Assembly: GCA_007692425.1 (NCBI GenBank)
Contig: RECG01000019.1
Coordinates: 1-64,000, forward strand
Direction: 5' to 3'
From: Acholeplasmataceae bacterium
Lineage (GTDB): Bacteria > Bacillota_I > Bacilli_A > Acholeplasmatales > Acholeplasmataceae
DNA length: 64,000 bases
Shown piece by piece: positions 60,724 through 64,000 of this stretch (its first letter is position 1; every line of letters starts with the position of its first letter). A program made the position numbers and the translations under genes. The notes beneath the pieces are model-generated. The model worked only from the letters and a program-made list of their open reading frames with translations, did no database searches and had not been told where the DNA came from.

Positions 60724-61558
60724 GTTTGAAGACCCACGGTGCGCCCAGCGCAGCCCAGATGCCAATCAGGAAATAGCGGAAGAAATCAAAGAGACTCGTA
60801 TCGGGAAACACGACTTTCAACCCTTCTTTGATCAAGATCGCGACCACCAGACCGGTCACCACTTTGACAATCTGCACCCACAAAGGTGCCCTGACCTCAA
60901 AACCGACTTTCAACTTCTCAACAGCGTAACCGATGGCAAACCCGGTCATGCCGCCACCGGCGATGACGAGATTGCGGTCGGTGACGAAAAACAATAACGG
61001 TGGAATGATGGCCAACAGATACAGGGTCACCAAGTGTTCTTTGTCTTTCATCAAAGGCGACAATTTGAACGCGGCGTATCCGGACAAGAGTCCGAGGAAG
61101 GTCCCCACGATGACATCACTGAGATAGTGCTGTCCAAGATAAATCCGTGACAAAGGCACGAAAATCAAAATGAAAATCGCGCTGTACATCAACCAGGAAA
61201 GGTTTGTCCGACGCTTGCCTTCAAGCATGGTATAACCGATGACACCGGCGGCTTGTGAGTGTCCGCTCGGAAAGGAATAGCCGGCTGTTTCAACACCGGG
61301 CAGGTCGGGCACACGGACCCCTTCCTGGGTGAAAGGACGTGGTCTTTGAAAGATTTCTTTTAATGAGGCGTTGAGAATGGCGGAAATCAGAAAGGCCAGC
61401 ACGAAGGCGTGCGCGTATTTCTTGTTGATGGTCCAGTAAAGAATGGCGGCGATGACAATGAAGACATACTGGTCGCCGATTTGTGTGACAATGTAGAAAA
61501 ACCAGTCGAATAGCGGATTGCTCAGTTGTTGAAACGCTTTGACAAATTCAAGATCCAT
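60692..61558 (-). CDS. PAP2-type membrane phosphatase
   Basis: 288-aa polytopic protein with the PAP2 acid phosphatase motifs KEIFQRPRPF (KxxxxxxRP), YSFPSGHSQAAG (PSGH) and SRIYLGQHYLSDVIVG (SRxxxxxHxxxD). Eight or so spans. Likely a lipid-phosphate phosphatase acting on phosphatidate, undecaprenyl- or sphingoid-type phosphates; the substrate cannot be told. Overlaps the patatin gene by 11 nt. Confidence 0.93.
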   Translation of the reverse strand: MDLEFVKAFQQLSNPLFDWFFYIVTQIGDQYVFIVIAAILYWTINKKYAHAFVLAFLISAILNASLKEIFQRPRPFTQEGVRVPDLPGVETAGYSFPSGHSQAAGVIGYTMLEGKRRTNLSWLMYSAIFILIFVPLSRIYLGQHYLSDVIVGTFLGLLSGYAAFKLSPLMKDKEHLVTLYLLAIIPPLLFFVTDRNLVIAGGGMTGFAIGYAVEKLKVGFEVRAPLWVQIVKVVTGLVVAILIKEGLKVVFPDTSLFDFFRYFLIGIWAALGAPWVFKHVLPYHQKAV

Positions 61559-62453
61559 GTTCTGTTTCCTTTCCTTTTATCGTTTTGTGAATAGTATGTT
61601 CCACATCTTTGTCCAGACGGACATACTGATGATTGTCCGGAACCGTGAAGCGGTGATGGTCATCAAGATGACCTTGATGAATCAGTTTGTCGAGCATGGC
61701 CTTGCCGATTTCAAAACCGTATGCCGATTTTTCCTTGACACTTTCAGGTTTGAAATCAAACACGTCATAAGGGATTTTATGAAAGAGATAGCGGGGTTCA
61801 AAGTCAACCAGCAAGACAGGTGCATCCTCATATTTTTGCGGTTTGAAGAATTTATGGATCGGGACGGCCAAAATGATGTTGCATCCCGCATCAAGTAAAG
61901 GTTGGACTGGGCAGTTGTCAAGCGCGCCGCCGTCCACATAGGACTTGTCGTCAATCGTGGTCGAGCCGAAGACAAGAGGGATGGATGCCGAGGCAAGCAC
62001 CGCCTTGTGGGGATCCTTGAAATCATTCAAGTGAAAGACTTCTTTTTCCATGCGGTGGATCATGACTTGTTCGATCAGCTTGTCTTTACGGATCTTGGCA
62101 GCGGTCGCGTAACCATGAACACGACTGTCGCGGATTTCCGAGAGGGTGATTTCACGGACCAGTTCATCATAGAGTTTCTGCAAACTGAATAAACCTAGCC
62201 GGTCATCCTTGAGACGGGCCAGACCTTGTCCGTAAACATCCGCATTCTCGATTCTTTCCCAGATTTCACACATCCGTTCATGGCTCAGACGCGCCATCAC
62301 CAACAAGGTGTTGATGGCGCCGATGGAGGTGCCGGATACGTGTTGGATGTCTTTGAGAATACCGGCTTCATCAAGCGCTTTGAGGATGCCGATCTGATAA
62401 CTTCCGCGGGCCCCGCCGCCACCGAGCGCCAGGCCAATGACCGGTTTGTTCAT
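61548..62453 (-). CDS. Patatin-like phospholipase (RssA family)
   Basis: Serine acyl-hydrolase, 301 aa. Oxyanion loop LGGGGARGSYQIGIL, nucleophile motif SGTSIGAINT and catalytic Asp in YVDGGALDNCPV. No signal peptide: cytosolic, membrane-facing. In the same transcript as the PAP2 phosphatase, suggesting shared lipid turnover. Confidence 0.93.
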   Translation of the reverse strand: MNKPVIGLALGGGGARGSYQIGILKALDEAGILKDIQHVSGTSIGAINTLLVMARLSHERMCEIWERIENADVYGQGLARLKDDRLGLFSLQKLYDELVREITLSEIRDSRVHGYATAAKIRKDKLIEQVMIHRMEKEVFHLNDFKDPHKAVLASASIPLVFGSTTIDDKSYVDGGALDNCPVQPLLDAGCNIILAVPIHKFFKPQKYEDAPVLLVDFEPRYLFHKIPYDVFDFKPESVKEKSAYGFEIGKAMLDKLIHQGHLDDHHRFTVPDNHQYVRLDKDVEHTIHKTIKGKETEHGS

Positions 62454-62457
62454 GGCA

Positions 62458-62901
62458 TCACCTTGGTTTCAGGATCTTGCGCATGCGCATTTCCTGGTCT
62501 TTATCTTTCAGACTTTGTCGTTTATCATGTAACTTCTTGCCTTTGGCAAGACCGACTTCCAGTTTGGCAAGTCCTTCTTTCATGTAGAGTTTCAAGGGTA
62601 TGACCGTGTAACCTTGTTCCCGGGTCTTGCTGAAGAGTTTGGTGATTTCATGTTTGTGCAACAACAATTTGCGGGGACGGGTCTCTTCATGGTTGTGCCG
62701 GTTGCTGAAATCATATTTTGATATATGCATGTTGCTGACGTAAGCCTCGCCTTCCTTGAAAGAGACGTACGCATCATTGACGTTGACCTTGCCTTGCCGG
62801 ATGGATTTGATTTCGCTGCCTAAAAGCTGGAGACCGGCTTCATAAGTGTCCTCGATGAAATATTCAAAACGGGCCTTCTTGTTTTGAGTGATGATTTTCA
62901 T
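62458..62901 (-). CDS. smpB: SsrA-binding protein SmpB
   Basis: Brings tmRNA to stalled ribosomes. 147 aa; begins KIITQNKKARFEYFIEDTYEAGLQLLGSE and ends KDKDQEMRMRKILKPR, both conserved. Overlaps the rnr stop by 4 nt (ATGA), the common rnr-smpB arrangement; the tmRNA gene itself was not found in the window. Confidence 0.97.
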   Translation of the reverse strand: MKIITQNKKARFEYFIEDTYEAGLQLLGSEIKSIRQGKVNVNDAYVSFKEGEAYVSNMHISKYDFSNRHNHEETRPRKLLLHKHEITKLFSKTREQGYTVIPLKLYMKEGLAKLEVGLAKGKKLHDKRQSLKDKDQEMRMRKILKPR

Positions 62902-64000
62902 GATGATGACCTTCTTTTTTTAGACCGGGTCTTGTCAACCATGGTGAAATCGATCTTGCGGGTGGCAAGATCGACACCGACGAGTTCGACCGTGACTTCA
63001 TCACCTAAACGATAGCGTGTGCCCCGGTTGCCGACAAAGACCAGATTGGCTTCATGATAAGAGAAATAATCGTTGAGTTCACGTAAAGGGACAAACCCTT
63101 CAATGCCGTTTTGCAGCCTGACAAACATGCCGGAAGGCATCATCTGGGTGATGGTCGCCTTGAATCGTTGACCGAGCTTGTCAAGCAAAAACTCACAACT
63201 CTTGAGCTTGGCGACATCCCGTTCCATCTGGATGGCCTTGCGCTCCTGGTCGGAGGTGTGTTGGGCGATGTCATGCATGATATAGTCGTAATGCTTGATG
63301 TCTTTGGCATAACGTTTGCTTTCACCGAGCACGAAAAGATGGATCATGCGATGCAACATCAAATCGGGATAACGCCGGATCGGTGAGGTGAAATGACTGT
63401 AATGTCTGGCACCAAGTCCATAATGGATGTCGTTGATGTCGCTGTATTTGGCCTTTTGCATCGAACGCAACAACAACATATGGATGATGGGGCCATAATT
63501 TGTCTGGGCGGTGCTCTTGGTCAGGTGTTGAAGAGGGCGGGGGTTGCCAAGCTGTTTCAAATTGACCGGAATCCCGAGTTTTTGAATGGTCAAGAGGGCG
63601 GTCCTCAGTTTTTCCACATCCGGTTTTTCATGGATCCGGTAAAGGGCCGGAAGCTTGGCATGATGCATATGGGCGGCTACTGTTTCGTTGGCGACCAGCA
63701 TCAACGATTCAATCAGTTCCTCGGCTTCATCCGTGAGCCGTTCGTAGACGTCAAGGACACGACCTTTCTGGTCGAGGACAAAACCGATTTCTGTGCTTTC
63801 AAACTCAATTTCACCACGCTGTTTCCGTAATTTTTTAAGTTTTTGCGACAGTTCGTTCATCTGTGTCAACATCGTTTCAAGCGTCTTGTTGCTGAGGGTG
63901 ACGCCCTTCTTCAAGAAAGCATTGACTTCATCGTAATTGAGTCTTCTTTTGCTTTCGATGATGGTTTTTTCAATCTTATGGGACACCACTTTCGCCTCTT
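62898..64000 (-). CDS. rnr: Ribonuclease R, C-terminal part (5' end outside the window)
   Basis: 3'-5' exoribonuclease that degrades structured RNA. The open frame continues past 63989 to the window edge (EAKVVSHKIEKTII), so this is the last 367 or so residues of a protein of 700-800 aa. The end of the RNB catalytic domain is present (HYGLGARHYSHFTSPIRRYPDL), then the S1 domain (FKATITQMMPSGMFVRL) and a short basic tail. Confidence 0.95.
   Translation of the reverse strand, partial: EAKVVSHKIEKTIIESKRRLNYDEVNAFLKKGVTLSNKTLETMLTQMNELSQKLKKLRKQRGEIEFESTEIGFVLDQKGRVLDVYERLTDEAEELIESLMLVANETVAAHMHHAKLPALYRIHEKPDVEKLRTALLTIQKLGIPVNLKQLGNPRPLQHLTKSTAQTNYGPIIHMLLLRSMQKAKYSDINDIHYGLGARHYSHFTSPIRRYPDLMLHRMIHLFVLGESKRYAKDIKHYDYIMHDIAQHTSDQERKAIQMERDVAKLKSCEFLLDKLGQRFKATITQMMPSGMFVRLQNGIEGFVPLRELNDYFSYHEANLVFVGNRGTRYRLGDEVTVELVGVDLATRKIDFTMVDKTRSKKRRSSS

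Overview
The window reads as a chromosomal segment of a member of the Bacillota, most likely class Bacilli or a deep relative near the 'Tenericutes'. The evidence is gene order. Blocks match the Bacillus subtilis chromosome: cmk/S1/der/gpsA/hup; rny-ymdB-miaB-ricA-mutS-mutL; yqeG-yqeH-yqeK-rsfS-yqeM-comEA-comEC-holA; alaS-ruvX-yrzB-yrrN-yrrO-greA. Promoters have sigma-A-like TTGACA/TATAAT elements with 17-bp spacers, Shine-Dalgarno sites are strong, and TGA is a normal stop. No rRNA, tRNA, CRISPR array, insertion sequence or prophage was seen. Nearly all genes lie on the minus strand.

Layout. 1-6.7 kb: the end of an incoming plus-strand frame, a Vsr nuclease, a small conserved-looking protein, a GNAT enzyme, a HEPN-motif protein translationally coupled to a large TPR protein with degenerate GGDEF and EAL domains, then a YfcE-type phosphoesterase with RdgB. 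6.7-14.2 kb, mostly plus strand and accessory: a CPBP membrane protease with a GH17-like hydrolase, a lipoprotein, a lower-GC DUF4143 ATPase, a TetR regulator facing a polyprenol-kinase-like/membrane-protein pair across a palindromic operator, and a YwaF/TP0381-like membrane protein. 14.2-15.1 kb: a strong-promoter mini-operon of three overlapping 34-35 aa reading frames spaced 92-95 bp apart that leads into a small lipoprotein; this is the most unusual object found.

15.1-23.6 kb is a seven-gene catabolic operon, transcribed buk-ptb-hutH-hutU-ftcD-hutI-fchA. It converts histidine to glutamate, 5,10-methenyl-THF and ammonia, and adds the butyryl-phosphate/ATP pair. A near-consensus CcpA (cre) site lies in its promoter spacer. 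23.7-31.6 kb: ankyrin-repeat protein, HU, gpsA, der, S1 protein, cmk, an RluB-type pseudouridine synthase, efp, aroQ. 31.6-45.6 kb: aroK, miaA, mutL, mutS, an unrecognised SAP/Rho-N-like membrane protein, ricA-like ylbF family gene, miaB, ymdB, rny, a plus-strand membrane-anchored protein, recA, pgsA. 45.7-57.4 kb: rpsT (plus), a DEDDh exonuclease, holA, comEC, comEA, yqeM, rsfS, yqeK, yqeH, yqeG, greA, a YgjP-type protein, two U32 proteins, yrzB, ruvX. 57.4-64 kb: alaS under a T-box riboswitch, a GNAT, a PAP2 phosphatase, a patatin, smpB and the C-terminal half of rnr, which runs off the right edge.

Relative to Bacillus blocks, aroE, yhbY, nadD, comEB, mltG, udk and cotE are missing from their expected places. 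All calls come from reading the sequence and recalling family motifs; no database search was run.
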